Source of the DNA: Xylophilus sp. Leaf220
Lineage (GTDB): Bacteria > Pseudomonadota > Gammaproteobacteria > Burkholderiales > Burkholderiaceae_C
Direction of reading: 5' to 3'
Length of the DNA: 64,000 nucleotides
Assembly (NCBI RefSeq): GCF_001421705.1
Contig: NZ_LMKO01000001.1
Coordinates: 1,020,607-1,084,606 of the forward strand
Part shown: positions 17,928-26,650 of the stretch, one piece after another
Position numbering within the stretch: position 1 is the first letter of the stretch
Layout of the letters: every line of letters begins with the position of its first letter
Notes under the pieces: generated by a model
What the model was told of the DNA's origin: nothing
The model's database searches: none
The model's input: the letters and a program-made list of their open reading frames with translations, nothing else
Translations under genes and position numbers: made by a program

Positions 17928-19923
17928 GGCGGGCCAGCATGCGGGTGCGTTCTTCCTCGGTCACGACGACCTGGTCGACCGGGATGTAGTAGTCACGCTT
18001 GTAGTTGAAGGTATGGATGATGGTCGCGACCAGCACCGCGGCGAAAGCCAGGATGGCCAGCGGCCACATCTGCCAGATCATGGCGAAGCCGAACACCGTG
18101 CCCAGGCCTGCGATCACGATGCCCGCGGCCGTGTTGGCCGGCATGTGGATCGGCAGGAAGCCCTTCAGCGGACGCGTGTAGTTGCGGTTCTTCATGTCGT
18201 GCCACGCGTCGCCGTCGTGCACCAGGGGCGTGAAGGCGAAGTTGTAGGCCGGCGGCGGCGACGAGGTCGACCACTCCAGCGTGCGGCCGCCCCAAGGATC
18301 GCCCGAAAAGTCGCGCAGCTTCTCGCGGTTGCGGAAGCTCACGAACAGCTGGATCAGGAACGACGCGATGCCGAGCGCGATCAGGAAGGCTCCGAAGGCG
18401 GCGATCTGGAACCAGATCTGCAGCGACGGATCCTCGAAGTGGCTCAGGCGGCGGGTCACGCCCATCAGGCCCAGCACGTAGAGCGGCATGAACGCGACCC
18501 AGAAGCCGACGAGCCAGAACCAGAACGAGCACCTGCCCCAGAAATCGTCGAGCTTGTAGCCGAAGGCCTTCGGGAACCAGTAGTTGATGCCGGCGAACAT
18601 GCCGAACACCACGCCGCCGATGATCACGTTGTGGAAGTGGGCGATCAGGAACAGGCTGTTGTGCAGCATGAAGTCGGCCGGTGGCACCGCCAGCAGCACG
18701 CCGGTCATGCCGCCGATCACGAAGGTGACCATGAAGCCGATCGTCCAGAGCATCGGCACCTCGAAGCGGATGCGGCCCTTGTACATGGTGAACAGCCAGT
18801 TGAAGATCTTCGCCCCGGTCGGGATCGAGATGATCATCGTGGTGATGCCGAAGAACGAGTTCACGCTGGCGCCGGAGCCCATGGTGAAGAAGTGGTGCAG
18901 CCACACCAGGTACGACAGGATGGTGATCACGATCGTGGCGTAGACCATCGACGCGTAGCCGAACAGGCGCTTGCCGCAGAAGGTCGAGACGATCTCGGAG
19001 AACACGCCGAAGGCCGGCAGGATCAGGATGTAGACCTCGGGGTGGCCCCAGATCCAGATCAGGTTCACGTACATCATCGGGTTGCCGCCGAAGTCGTTCG
19101 TGAAGAAGGCGGTGCCCACGTAGCGGTCGAGCGACAGCAGGGCCAGCACGGCGGTCAGCACCGGGAAGGCGGCGACGATCAGCACGTTGGTGCAGAGCGC
19201 GGTCCAGGTGAAGATGGGCATCTTCATCAGGCCCATGCCCGGCGCGCGCATCTTGACGATGGTGACCAGCAGGTTGATGCCCGACAGCAGCGTGCCGATG
19301 CCGGCCAGCTGCAGCGACCAGATGTAGTAGTCGACCCCCACGTCGGGGCTGAAGTCGATGCCCGACAGCGGCGGATAGGCCAGCCAGCCGGTGCGGGCGA
19401 ACTCGCCGACGAACAGCGAGGCCATCACCAGCACCGCGCCGCTGGTGGTCATCCAGAAGCTGAAGTTGTTGAGGAACGGGAAGGCCACGTCGCGCGCGCC
19501 GATCTGCAGCGGCACCACGTAATTCATCAGGCCGGTCACCAGCGGCATCGCCACGAAGAAGATCATGATCACGCCGTGGGCGGTGAAGATCTGGTCGTAG
19601 TGGTGCGGCGGCAGGAAGCCGGCCGAGTCGCCGAAGGCGAAGGCCTGGTGCGCGCGCATCATGATCGCGTCGGCGAAGCCGCGCAGCAGCATGACGATGC
19701 CCAGCACCATGTACATGATGCCGATCTTCTTGTGGTCGATGCTGGTGAACCACTCGCGCCACAGGTAGCCCCATTGCTTGAAGTAGGTCAGCCCGCCGAC
19801 CACCGCCGTGCCGCCGAGCACCACCATGACGAAGGTCGCCAGCAGGATCGGGTCATGGAGCGGAATCGCCTCCCATGAGAGGCGGCCGAAGATGAGCTTC
19901 GTGAAGTCGAGTTGATCGAACAT
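17920..19923 (-). CDS. cyoB: Cytochrome bo3 ubiquinol oxidase subunit I
   Basis: The catalytic subunit, carrying low-spin heme b, high-spin heme o and CuB, reduces O2 to water with ubiquinol and pumps protons. The 667-residue length is normal. The heme ligand His is in [20 protein letters not shown]. The K-channel and cross-linked His-Tyr region is [18 protein letters not shown]. The CuB His pair is in [12 protein letters not shown], and the heme ligands lie in [16 protein letters not shown]. The N-terminal [20 protein letters not shown] matches bo3-type subunits with the extra first helix. An 86-base gap separates it from cyoA, with no strong Shine-Dalgarno site. Confidence 0.97.
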   Translation of the reverse strand: MFDQLDFTKLIFGRLSWEAIPLHDPILLATFVMVVLGGTAVVGGLTYFKQWGYLWREWFTSIDHKKIGIMYMVLGIVMLLRGFADAIMMRAHQAFAFGDSAGFLPPHHYDQIFTAHGVIMIFFVAMPLVTGLMNYVVPLQIGARDVAFPFLNNFSFWMTTSGAVLVMASLFVGEFARTGWLAYPPLSGIDFSPDVGVDYYIWSLQLAGIGTLLSGINLLVTIVKMRAPGMGLMKMPIFTWTALCTNVLIVAAFPVLTAVLALLSLDRYVGTAFFTNDFGGNPMMYVNLIWIWGHPEVYILILPAFGVFSEIVSTFCGKRLFGYASMVYATIVITILSYLVWLHHFFTMGSGASVNSFFGITTMIISIPTGAKIFNWLFTMYKGRIRFEVPMLWTIGFMVTFVIGGMTGVLLAVPPADFMLHNSLFLIAHFHNVIIGGVVFGMFAGINYWFPKAFGYKLDDFWGRCSFWFWLVGFWVAFMPLYVLGLMGVTRRLSHFEDPSLQIWFQIAAFGAFLIALGIASFLIQLFVSFRNREKLRDFSGDPWGGRTLEWSTSSPPPAYNFAFTPLVHDGDAWHDMKNRNYTRPLKGFLPIHMPANTAAGIVIAGLGTVFGFAMIWQMWPLAILAFAAVLVATIIHTFNYKRDYYIPVDQVVVTEEERTRMLARHV

Positions 19924-20009
19924 GGTGAGCCAATTGCCAAGGATGAAGCGGTGGTGGGCGCCCGGGTGGGGCGGCTGCCTCCGCCGAAAGGATCAGGAAA
20001 GGTTGCCGG

Positions 20010-21077
20010 TCAGAGGGGCTGGCTGGTCGGTGCGGGCAGGATGCCGGTCGGGTCGGTCGGGGTGCACAGCGCGCCCACGTAGACCTTGGACTTGTCCAGG
20101 CCCAGGCGCTCGCGGGTCGCGGCGTCGATCGAGGCCCGGTTGTGGGTGCCGGCCACGCCGCCGATGCCGCCGCTGGCGTCGATCGCCATCATGTCCTTCA
20201 TGCACATGCGGTTGGCCTCGACGCAGCGGTTGAGCACCGCGTCGTACAGGCCCGCGTCGACGGTGGCGTAGCGCCGCACCGGCTCGCGCTCGCTGGGCTT
20301 CTCCAGCAGCAGGTAGCCGTCGCGGTCGAGCTGCTTGCCTTCGGACTTGGCGGTCTGCACCCAGCGGTCGAAGTCGGCCGGGGCGTAGCCGTGGAACTTG
20401 AAGCGCATGCCGGAGAAGCCCGCGCCGCTGTAGTTGGCCGACATGCCTTCGTATTCGCCCGGCTTGTTGATCACCGCGTGCAGCTGGGTCTGCATGCTGG
20501 GCATCGCGTAGATCTGGCCGGCCAGCGCCGGGATGAAGAACGAGTTCATGACCGACGACGCGGTGATCTTGAAGTGGATCGGCCGGTCGACCGGCGCGGC
20601 CAGCTCGTTCACCGTGGCGATGCCCTGCTCGGGGTAGATGAAGAGCCACTTCCAGTCGAGCGCCACCACCTCCACCACCAGCGGCTTGGTGCCTTCGGGC
20701 ACGCTGCGGCCGGCCTGCAGCCGGTCGAGCGGACGGTACGGGTCGAGCGTGTGGGTGCTGATCCAGGTGACCGCGCCCAGCGCGATGATGATCAGCAGCG
20801 GTGCGGCCCAGATCAGCAGCTCGAGCAGAGTGGAGTGGTCCCAGTCCGGCTCGTAGCGCGCCTCGGTGTTCGCCTTGCGGTACTTCCACGCGAAGATGAA
20901 GATGAGGGCGATCACCGGGACGATGATGATCAACATCAGCACGGTGGAGACGATGATCAGGTCGCGCTGTTGCAGCGCCACGTCGCCCGAAGGGCTGAGC
21001 AGCACGGCGTTGCAGCCCGCCAGCAGCACGGCAGGCGCGACCAGGAGCAGGCGGCGGAGTGTTTGGAGGGAGGGCAT
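20010..21077 (-). CDS. cyoA: Cytochrome bo3 ubiquinol oxidase subunit II (lipoprotein)
   Basis: A membrane-anchored subunit with a periplasmic cupredoxin-like domain that forms part of the quinol-oxidase complex. It is 355 residues. A lipoprotein signal ends in LLAGC (Cys22), followed by two helices (IIVSTVLMLIIIVPVIALIF and LLELLIWAAPLLIIIALGAV). The conserved VVALDWKWLFIYPEQGIATV and SSVMNSFFIPALAGQIYAMP segments are bo3-specific. CuA ligands are absent, as expected for a quinol oxidase. It is the first gene of the cyoABCD-SURF1-regBA block. The 152 bases before it form a divergent region shared with an MFS gene. Confidence 0.96.
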   Translation of the reverse strand: MPSLQTLRRLLLVAPAVLLAGCNAVLLSPSGDVALQQRDLIIVSTVLMLIIIVPVIALIFIFAWKYRKANTEARYEPDWDHSTLLELLIWAAPLLIIIALGAVTWISTHTLDPYRPLDRLQAGRSVPEGTKPLVVEVVALDWKWLFIYPEQGIATVNELAAPVDRPIHFKITASSVMNSFFIPALAGQIYAMPSMQTQLHAVINKPGEYEGMSANYSGAGFSGMRFKFHGYAPADFDRWVQTAKSEGKQLDRDGYLLLEKPSEREPVRRYATVDAGLYDAVLNRCVEANRMCMKDMMAIDASGGIGGVAGTHNRASIDAATRERLGLDKSKVYVGALCTPTDPTGILPAPTSQPL

Positions 21078-21229
21078 GCCGGGCGGAATCGTCAGGGGTT
21101 CTAAGATGTGCAGAATCTACGCTCATCCCTCTCGGTGGGGCATTGGACGTTTTGTCCTATGGCGGCTTTGGTCAGGCAATGAGACCCTGCGGGCGTTTGC
21201 ATGACACTACACCAGAATCAAGAGTACGC

Positions 21230-22570
21230 ATGATGGCCAGCATCAGTTCGCAGCATCCCGAAACCTCATCGCCCGGCGCGGAGAACGATGTCCGCCAGAT
21301 CACGGCGGACCATTCCAAGGTCGCCCCCGGGGAAATCGCCATCGGCGTGGTCATCGGCCGCGCATCGGAATATTTCGACTTCTTCGTCTACGGCATCGCC
21401 TCGGTGCTGGTCTTTCCGGCGATCTTCTTCCCGTTCGAGGAGCGGCTGGAGGGAACCCTCTGGGCCTTCGTGGTCTTTTCGTTTGCCTTCATCGCGCGTC
21501 CGATCGGCACCACACTGTTCATGGGCATCCAGCGCCGCTGGGGCCGCAGCACCAAGCTGACGATCGCCCTGTTCCTCCTGGGCATCTCCACCGCCGGCAT
21601 CGCCTTCCTGCCCGGCTACGCCAGCCTGGGCGTGACCTCGATCGTGCTGCTCTCCATCTTCCGCTTCATGCAGGGCATCGCCCTCGGCGGCTCGTGGGAC
21701 GGCCTGCCCTCGCTGCTGGCACTGAACGCGCCGGAGAACCGCCGCGGCTGGTACGCCATGCTGGGCCAGCTGGGCGCGCCGATCGGCTTCATCATCGCCA
21801 GCGCGCTGTTCCTGTTCCTGCACAGCAACCTGTCGCTCAAGGACTTCCTGGAGTTCGGCTGGCGCTATCCGTTCTACGTGGCTTTCGCGATCAACGTGGT
21901 GGCGCTCTTCGCCCGGCTGCGCCTGGTGGTGACGCACGAGTACACCCAGTTGCTCGAAGAGCGCGAGCTGGAGCCGACCAGCGTGCGGGAGATGGTCCGC
22001 ACCCAGGGCTACAACATCTTCGTCGGCGCCTTCACCGCGCTGGCCAGCTACGCGCTGTTCCACCTGATCACCGTGTTTCCGCTGTCCTGGATCGTGCTGG
22101 GCACCACCCAGTCGGTGAACGACGTGCTGGCGGTGCAGGTGGTCGGCGGTTTCCTGGCGATTCTCAGCACCATCGCATCGGGCGTGATCGCCGACCGCTT
22201 CGGCCGGCGCAACACGCTGGGCACGCTGGCGGTGCTGATCGGCGTCTTCAGCCTGTTCGCCCCGGCGCTGATGGGCGGCTCCGAAGTGGCGCAGGACGTC
22301 TTCATCCTGGTCGGTTTCGTGCTGCTGGGCCTGTCCTACGGCCAGGCCGCCGGCACCGTGACCGCCAACTTCTCGTCGATCTACCGCTACACCGGCGCGG
22401 CCCTGACGGCCGACCTGGCCTGGCTCGTGGGTGCGGCCTTCGCACCGCTGGTCGCGCTGGGCCTGTCGGCCAACTTCGGCCTGGGCTATCTCACCGCGTA
22501 CCTGATGTCGGGTGCGGTGCTGACGCTGGCGGCGCTCTGGATCAACCGCAAGCGCGCGTCGCGCGACTGA
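21230..22570 (+). CDS. MFS transporter, MHS-like
   Basis: A 446-residue permease with twelve predicted helices. TM1 carries GRASEYFDFFVYGIASVLVF, close to the MHS-family E-[WYF]-[YF]-D-F pattern, and the loop 8-9 motif is GVIADRFGRRNTLGTLAVL. The usual loop 2-3 motif is degenerate (GIQRRWGRSTKLTIALFLLG). Two consecutive ATGs (21230, 21233) follow AAGAG. It is divergent from cyoA, with 152 bases between them that could hold shared control elements such as GGACGTTTTGTCC at 21145. The substrate is unknown; carboxylates or amino-acid derivatives are typical. Confidence 0.85.
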   Translation: MMASISSQHPETSSPGAENDVRQITADHSKVAPGEIAIGVVIGRASEYFDFFVYGIASVLVFPAIFFPFEERLEGTLWAFVVFSFAFIARPIGTTLFMGIQRRWGRSTKLTIALFLLGISTAGIAFLPGYASLGVTSIVLLSIFRFMQGIALGGSWDGLPSLLALNAPENRRGWYAMLGQLGAPIGFIIASALFLFLHSNLSLKDFLEFGWRYPFYVAFAINVVALFARLRLVVTHEYTQLLEERELEPTSVREMVRTQGYNIFVGAFTALASYALFHLITVFPLSWIVLGTTQSVNDVLAVQVVGGFLAILSTIASGVIADRFGRRNTLGTLAVLIGVFSLFAPALMGGSEVAQDVFILVGFVLLGLSYGQAAGTVTANFSSIYRYTGAALTADLAWLVGAAFAPLVALGLSANFGLGYLTAYLMSGAVLTLAALWINRKRASRD

Positions 22571-22610
22571 TCGGGTCGCGCGCAGGGCCCGGTGCCCTGC
22601 CCTTCCCCTC

Positions 22611-22640
22611 GAAAAAAGCCGCGCGCCCGCGCGGCTTTCT
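22611..22640. terminator. Bidirectional intrinsic terminator
   Basis: An 8-bp self-complementary stem, GCCGCGCG/CGCGCGGC (22618-22635), is flanked by six A on the left and TTTCT on the right. It therefore works in both directions between the convergent MFS gene (stop 22570) and the hydroxyacid reductase gene (stop 22652). The T run is stronger on the minus strand. Confidence 0.85.
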
Positions 22641-22651
22641 GCTTTGCATCC

Positions 22652-23572
22652 TCAGTAGCCGCGGCCCGGCTCCACCACGCCCGCGATCGGCCGCCCCGCC
22701 TGCAGCGCCAGGATCTTGCCGGCGATCTGGGCGATGCTCTCGTCCCGCAGGGTGCGGGCCGAGGTATGGGGCGTGACCATGACCTTCGGATGGGTCCAGA
22801 ACGGGTGCCCGGCCGGCAGCGGCTCGGTGCGGAACACGTCGAGCGCCGCGCCGGCCAGGTGGCCCTCTTCGATCAGGGCGAGCAGGTCCTCCTCGACCAG
22901 GTGCCCGCCCCGCGCCACGTTGACCACGTAGCCGCCCGGCAGCAGCTTCGACAGGGTCTCGCGCCGCATCACGTCCTGCGTGTCGGGCGTCAGCGGCAGC
23001 AGGCAGACCAGGATGCGGGTGCCGGCCAGGAAGTCGTCGAACTGCCCCTCGCCCGCGAAGCATTCCACGCCCTCGACCGTCTTGGGCGACCGGCTCCAGC
23101 CGCGCACCGGAAACTCGAAGCCGCTCAGCGCCTTCGCCACCCGCTGGCCCAGCACGCCCAGGCCCATCACCCCGACCGGATGTTCGGCCCGGCTGCGCGG
23201 CTTGCGGTACGACCAGCGGCCGGCCGCGGTATCGGCTTCGTAGCCGTCGAACTCGCGGAAGTGCCGCACCACCGCATGGGTGACGAATTCGGCCATCTGC
23301 ACCGCCATGCCGCTGTCGTCGAGCCGCACCACCGGTACGCCCGCCGGCAGCCGCAGGGCCATCAGCGCATCGACGCCCGCGCCGATGTTGAAGATGCCGC
23401 GCAGGGCGGTCTGTTCGTCGAGGAAGGCCTGGGGCGGCGCCCAGACCACCGCGTAATCGGCCGCCGGGGCGCCGGGCGCCCATTCGGTGACGGTGGCATC
23501 GGGCAGCGCGGCCCGCAGGCCGTCGATCCAGGGGCCGGCCTTGGTGCCGGTGCAGCAAAAGGTGATGTTCAT
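22652..23572 (-). CDS. Glyoxylate/hydroxypyruvate reductase A-like D-2-hydroxyacid dehydrogenase
   Basis: An NAD(P)H-dependent 2-hydroxyacid dehydrogenase of the GhrA subgroup, 306 residues. The Rossmann glycine motif is VGVMGLGVLGQRVAKAL (133-149). Catalytic Arg lies in NVARGGHLVEEDLL, followed by Glu in ALDVFRTEPLP and catalytic His in VTPHTSART. The start MNITFCCTGTK is GhrA-like. It converts glyoxylate to glycolate or hydroxypyruvate to glycerate in characterised relatives. The gene ends at the shared terminator with the MFS gene and begins 140 bases after the mccA stop codon, so it may be part of that transcript or independent. Confidence 0.88.
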   Translation of the reverse strand: MNITFCCTGTKAGPWIDGLRAALPDATVTEWAPGAPAADYAVVWAPPQAFLDEQTALRGIFNIGAGVDALMALRLPAGVPVVRLDDSGMAVQMAEFVTHAVVRHFREFDGYEADTAAGRWSYRKPRSRAEHPVGVMGLGVLGQRVAKALSGFEFPVRGWSRSPKTVEGVECFAGEGQFDDFLAGTRILVCLLPLTPDTQDVMRRETLSKLLPGGYVVNVARGGHLVEEDLLALIEEGHLAGAALDVFRTEPLPAGHPFWTHPKVMVTPHTSARTLRDESIAQIAGKILALQAGRPIAGVVEPGRGY

Positions 23573-23712
23573 GCGGCAGAGTCTGCCACCGGCCATGCCC
23601 TGGCCGCATCCACCTGCGCGACGCAGTTTGCGGCGCCGGCCGCCGCGCAGGCCCGGGCGTGCGGCGGGACCAGCGGTGCACCATCGGCTGCACACCCGGT
23701 TGCCGGACCTCC

Positions 23713-25806
23713 TCAGGCCGGCTGGCCGATCCGCAGCAGCTCCGCGCCTTCGGTCACCTGGTCGCCCGGGGCGTAGAGCAGCTCTTCCACCACCCCGTCG
23801 GCCGGCGCGGCGATGGTGTGCTCCATCTTCATCGCCTCCATCACCGCCAGCGCCTGGCCGCGCGTCACCGCGTCGCCGGCCCGGACGGCGAACGACACCA
23901 CCTTGCCCGGCATCGGCGCCGTCAGGCGGCCGCCTTCGGACTGGGCGTCGGCCGCGTGGGCCAGCGGGTCGATTGCTATTATTTGCGTAGCACCCAGCCG
24001 GCCGAACACATGGGCCGCGGGCCCTTTCAAGTAGATGTTCAGTCGTTCGCGCCGGTCGCCCAGCTGCAGGTCGATGGCGCCGTCGCCCACCGCCGTCCAG
24101 CCGAGCGATCGCGGTGGGGCGTCGGCGGGCACCGCCAGCTGCAGCGCGCCTTCGCGGTCCCGCAGCAGCCGGGCCTGCACCGCCTCGCCCCGGAACTCGA
24201 AATCGAAGCGGCGCGCCATCGGCCCGTGGGAGCGCCAGCCGTCGCGCCGGCCGAACGGGTCGGCGGCGGCTTCGGCGCCGGCCTCGTCCTGCAGGCCCTG
24301 CGCGACCACTGCCGCCGCCGCCAGCGGCAGGCCGACCGGCTCTTGGTCGAACAGCACCGCCCGCTCGCGCTCGATCAGCGCGGTGTCGAGCCGCGCCTCG
24401 GCGAACGACGGGCAGGCGACCACGCGGCGCAGGAACTGCACGTTGGTCTGCAATCCGACGATGTGGGTCTGCGCCAGCGCCGCGTCGAGCCGGGCCAGCG
24501 CCTCTTCGCGGGTGGCGCCGTGCACGATCAGCTTGGCGACCATCGAGTCGTAGAACGGCGAGATCGCATCGCCCTCGCGCACCCCGTCGTCCACGCGCAC
24601 CGTGCCGCGCTCGAAGGCGGTCGCCTGCGGCTTGCGGTAGACCTGCAGGGTGCCGGTGGTCGGTAGGAACTGGTTGTCGGGGTTTTCGGCGCAGATGCGC
24701 GCCTCGATCGCATGGCCGGCGATGCGCAGTTGGTCCTGGCGCAGCGGCAGCGGCTCGCCGGCGGCGACGCGCAGTTGCCACTCCACCAGGTCCAGCCCGG
24801 TGATCGCCTCGGTCACCGGATGCTCCACCTGCAGGCGCGTGTTCATCTCCATGAAGAAGAAGTTCATATCGGGTTGCTGGGCCCCCACGCTCCGCACTGG
24901 CGTGTCGTCGCTGCCCCCCGAGGGGGCTGCACCGCCTTGGGGCGGCCCGGCGGCGGCACCGTCGCGCTGCTCGACGATGAACTCGACCGTGCCGGCGCCC
25001 ACGTAGCCCACCGCCCTGGCCGCCGCCACCGCCGCCGCGCCCATCTGCCGGCGCATCGCCTCGGTCATGCCGGGCGCGGGCGCTTCCTCCAGCACCTTCT
25101 GGTGGCGGCGCTGCACCGAACAGTCGCGCTCGAAGAGGTAGACCACCTCGCCCTGCGTGTCGCCGAAGACCTGGATCTCGATGTGCCGCGGGCGCTGGAC
25201 GTACTTCTCGACCAGCACCGCGTCATCGCCGAAGCTGCTGGTCGCCTCGCGCCGGCACGATGCCAGCGCGGCGGCGAAGTCTTCCGACCGCTCGACCGCC
25301 CGCATGCCCTTGCCGCCGCCGCCCGCGCTGGCCTTGATCAGCACCGGATAGCCGATGCGGTCGGCCTCGCGCTGCAGCAGCGCCGGGTCCTGGTCGGCAC
25401 CGTGGTAGCCGGGCACCAGGGGCACGCCGGCCTTTTCCATGAGCTGCTTCGACTCGGCCTTCAGGCCCATCGCGCGGATGGCAGACGGCGGCGGGCCGAT
25501 GAAGACCAGCCCCGCGTCGGCGCAGGCCTGGGCGAAGTCGTCGTTCTCGCTCAGGAAACCGTAGCCGGGGTGCACCGCCTCGGCGCCGGTCGCCTTCGCC
25601 GCGTCCAGGATGCGCTGCCACTGCAGGTAGCTGTCCTTCGGCGCGCTGCCGCCGACGTGCACCGCTTCGTCGCAGACCTGCACATGCTTGGCATGCGCGT
25701 CGGCGTCGGAATAGACGGCGACCGTCCGGATGCCCATGCGGCGCGCGGTGGCCGCCACCCGGCAGGCGATCTCTCCACGGTTGGCGATCAGGATCTTTTT
25801 AAACAT
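23713..25806 (-). CDS. mccA: Acyl-CoA carboxylase biotin-containing alpha subunit (methylcrotonyl-CoA type)
   Basis: It carries out ATP-dependent carboxylation of biotin and shuttles the group to MccB, acting on 3-methylcrotonyl-CoA in leucine catabolism. The 697 residues comprise a biotin carboxylase domain (MFKKILIANRGEIACRVAAT start, GGGGKGMR ATP-loop near residue 165, EMNTRLQVEHPVTE near 320) and a C-terminal biotinyl domain with VMEAMKMEHTI near residue 655. Two repeat-derived segments interrupt it. About 30 residues (about 279-310) split VEFIVEQ from MNFFFMEMNTRLQ, and GRLGATQIIAIDPLA lies near residues 593-611 before the biotinyl domain. GGAGG lies six bases before the ATG. Its 5' end is duplicated upstream (see 25774-25935). 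Confidence 0.92.
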   Translation of the reverse strand: MFKKILIANRGEIACRVAATARRMGIRTVAVYSDADAHAKHVQVCDEAVHVGGSAPKDSYLQWQRILDAAKATGAEAVHPGYGFLSENDDFAQACADAGLVFIGPPPSAIRAMGLKAESKQLMEKAGVPLVPGYHGADQDPALLQREADRIGYPVLIKASAGGGGKGMRAVERSEDFAAALASCRREATSSFGDDAVLVEKYVQRPRHIEIQVFGDTQGEVVYLFERDCSVQRRHQKVLEEAPAPGMTEAMRRQMGAAAVAAARAVGYVGAGTVEFIVEQRDGAAAGPPQGGAAPSGGSDDTPVRSVGAQQPDMNFFFMEMNTRLQVEHPVTEAITGLDLVEWQLRVAAGEPLPLRQDQLRIAGHAIEARICAENPDNQFLPTTGTLQVYRKPQATAFERGTVRVDDGVREGDAISPFYDSMVAKLIVHGATREEALARLDAALAQTHIVGLQTNVQFLRRVVACPSFAEARLDTALIERERAVLFDQEPVGLPLAAAAVVAQGLQDEAGAEAAADPFGRRDGWRSHGPMARRFDFEFRGEAVQARLLRDREGALQLAVPADAPPRSLGWTAVGDGAIDLQLGDRRERLNIYLKGPAAHVFGRLGATQIIAIDPLAHAADAQSEGGRLTAPMPGKVVSFAVRAGDAVTRGQALAVMEAMKMEHTIAAPADGVVEELLYAPGDQVTEGAELLRIGQPA
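23972..24031. repeat. Family A palindromic element inside mccA (in frame)
   Basis: The plus strand reads GCTAT, seven bases, GTAGC, then GCCGGCC, nine bases, GGCCGCG and GGCCCTTTCAAG. This matches the family A order GCTAT/ATAGC, GCCGGC hairpin, CTTTTCATT. It is translated on the minus strand as part of LKGPAAHVFGRLGATQIIAI, in the linker region ahead of the biotinyl domain, without disrupting the frame. Confidence 0.6.
24881..24955. repeat. Family B palindromic repeat inside mccA (in frame)
   Basis: It consists of CCCCCACGCTCCGCACTG followed by two adjacent hairpins, GCCCCC/GGGGGC (24913-24927) and CCGCC/GGCGG (24932-24945), then CCCGGCGG. It matches, in reverse orientation, intergenic copies at 26651-26730, 33641-33722 and 42243-42307. 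Within mccA it encodes a Gly/Pro/Ala-rich insert (residues about 284-308) in the ATP-grasp domain. Confidence 0.65.
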
Positions 25807-25935
25807 GGGTGGCCTCCGGGGCGAAATCGCCTGCGCACGCTGCGCGTGCCATGCGATGTGGCTGCGCCGCTGCGCCGCTTTGCGGCTGGTCACCACGGTT
25901 CGCGATCAGGATTTTCTTAAACATGGGGGTCGTCT
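25774..25935 (-). repeat. Duplicated DUF4126/mccA junction around a palindromic insert
   Basis: Two near-identical copies of the mccA 5' end (CGGAG, CATGTTTAA[GA]AA[AG]ATCC, TGATCGC[GC]AACCGTGG) occur at about 25894-25935 and 25774-25815, 118 bases apart. The sequence between them holds hairpins GCACGC/GCGTGC and GCCGC/GCGGC. In both copies the upstream frame ends CAT-GTT-TAA while the next ATG-TTT-AA begins, so the stop/start overlap is itself duplicated. Confidence 0.8.
25799..25924 (-). CDS. 41-codon duplicate-start ORF between DUF4126 and mccA
   Basis: Starts with the same MFKKILIANRG as mccA, then runs into insert-derived sequence (DQPQSGAAAQPHRMARAACA) and stops with TAA overlapping the mccA start (CATGTTTAA). 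Its ATG likewise overlaps the DUF4126 stop codon. A GGAG lies nine bases before it. It may be the original mccA start left behind after an insertion with duplication. If translated it would couple DUF4126 translation to mccA. No protein function is implied. Confidence 0.4.
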   Translation of the reverse strand: MFKKILIANRGDQPQSGAAAQPHRMARAACAGDFAPEATHV

Positions 25936-26588
25936 CCGGAGGAATTCTTGTGGATGGAAAACGCGGGCGCGGTGCCCGGATCGGGCCGGCCGCTGAAGAT
26001 GCGGGCCACCCGGCCGAACAGCGCCCGCAGGAACCGCCAGCTCTTGCGGATCAGCCAGACGCTGAGCGCCAGCACCGCGACCAGCAGCACCAGGAACACC
26101 AGCGGATGCGCCACTGCCAGCCACAGCCCGGCCGGCACGGCGGTGTCTTCGACCAGCGATGCGCCGACGTTGGAGAACGGCTCGGGCGAGGTGTTGATCG
26201 CCGCGCGGGTGGTGGCCTTGGCCGCATGCGCCGTGGCCGCGAATCCGCCGCCCACCAGCGCCGCCACCACCGCCATCACCCCGTGGTCGGCACCGAACAC
26301 GCCGGCCGCCAGGGCCGCACCGGCGGGAATGCGGATGGCGGTGTGCACCACGTCCCACAGCGAATCCAGGCCCGGGATCTTGTCGGCGAAGAACTCGACG
26401 AACACCATGAAGCCGCTGGCCGCCAGCACCGCCGGATGCGCGAGCAGCTGCAGGCCGCCCGGCAGCGGCACCCAGCCAAAATAGCCCGCGACGCCGGTCA
26501 GCAGCACCACCAGGTACAGCCGCACGCCGCTGGCCCAGCCGAGGGCGGCGGCCAGGGCCAGCAGCTGGGGCATATCGAGACTATGCAT
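25917..26588 (-). CDS. DUF4126 membrane protein
   Basis: A 223-residue integral membrane protein with about five hydrophobic segments, matching DUF4126 by its start LLALAAALGWASGVRLYLVV and the conserved LAHPAVLAASGFMVFVEFFA, DKIPGLDSLWDVVHT and ATAHAAKATTRAAINTSPEP segments. GAGGA lies eight bases before the ATG at 26588. Family members often sit in acyl-CoA catabolic operons, as here between enoyl-CoA hydratase and mccA, but no biochemical role is known to me. Its TAA stop overlaps the next ATG within CATGTTTAA. Confidence 0.85.
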   Translation of the reverse strand: MHSLDMPQLLALAAALGWASGVRLYLVVLLTGVAGYFGWVPLPGGLQLLAHPAVLAASGFMVFVEFFADKIPGLDSLWDVVHTAIRIPAGAALAAGVFGADHGVMAVVAALVGGGFAATAHAAKATTRAAINTSPEPFSNVGASLVEDTAVPAGLWLAVAHPLVFLVLLVAVLALSVWLIRKSWRFLRALFGRVARIFSGRPDPGTAPAFSIHKNSSGDDPHV

Positions 26589-26650
26589 ACCAAATATCCT
26601 CTGCAGCGGGGGCGCGCATGGCGATGGGCATCGGCCACGCGTCGTCCCGC

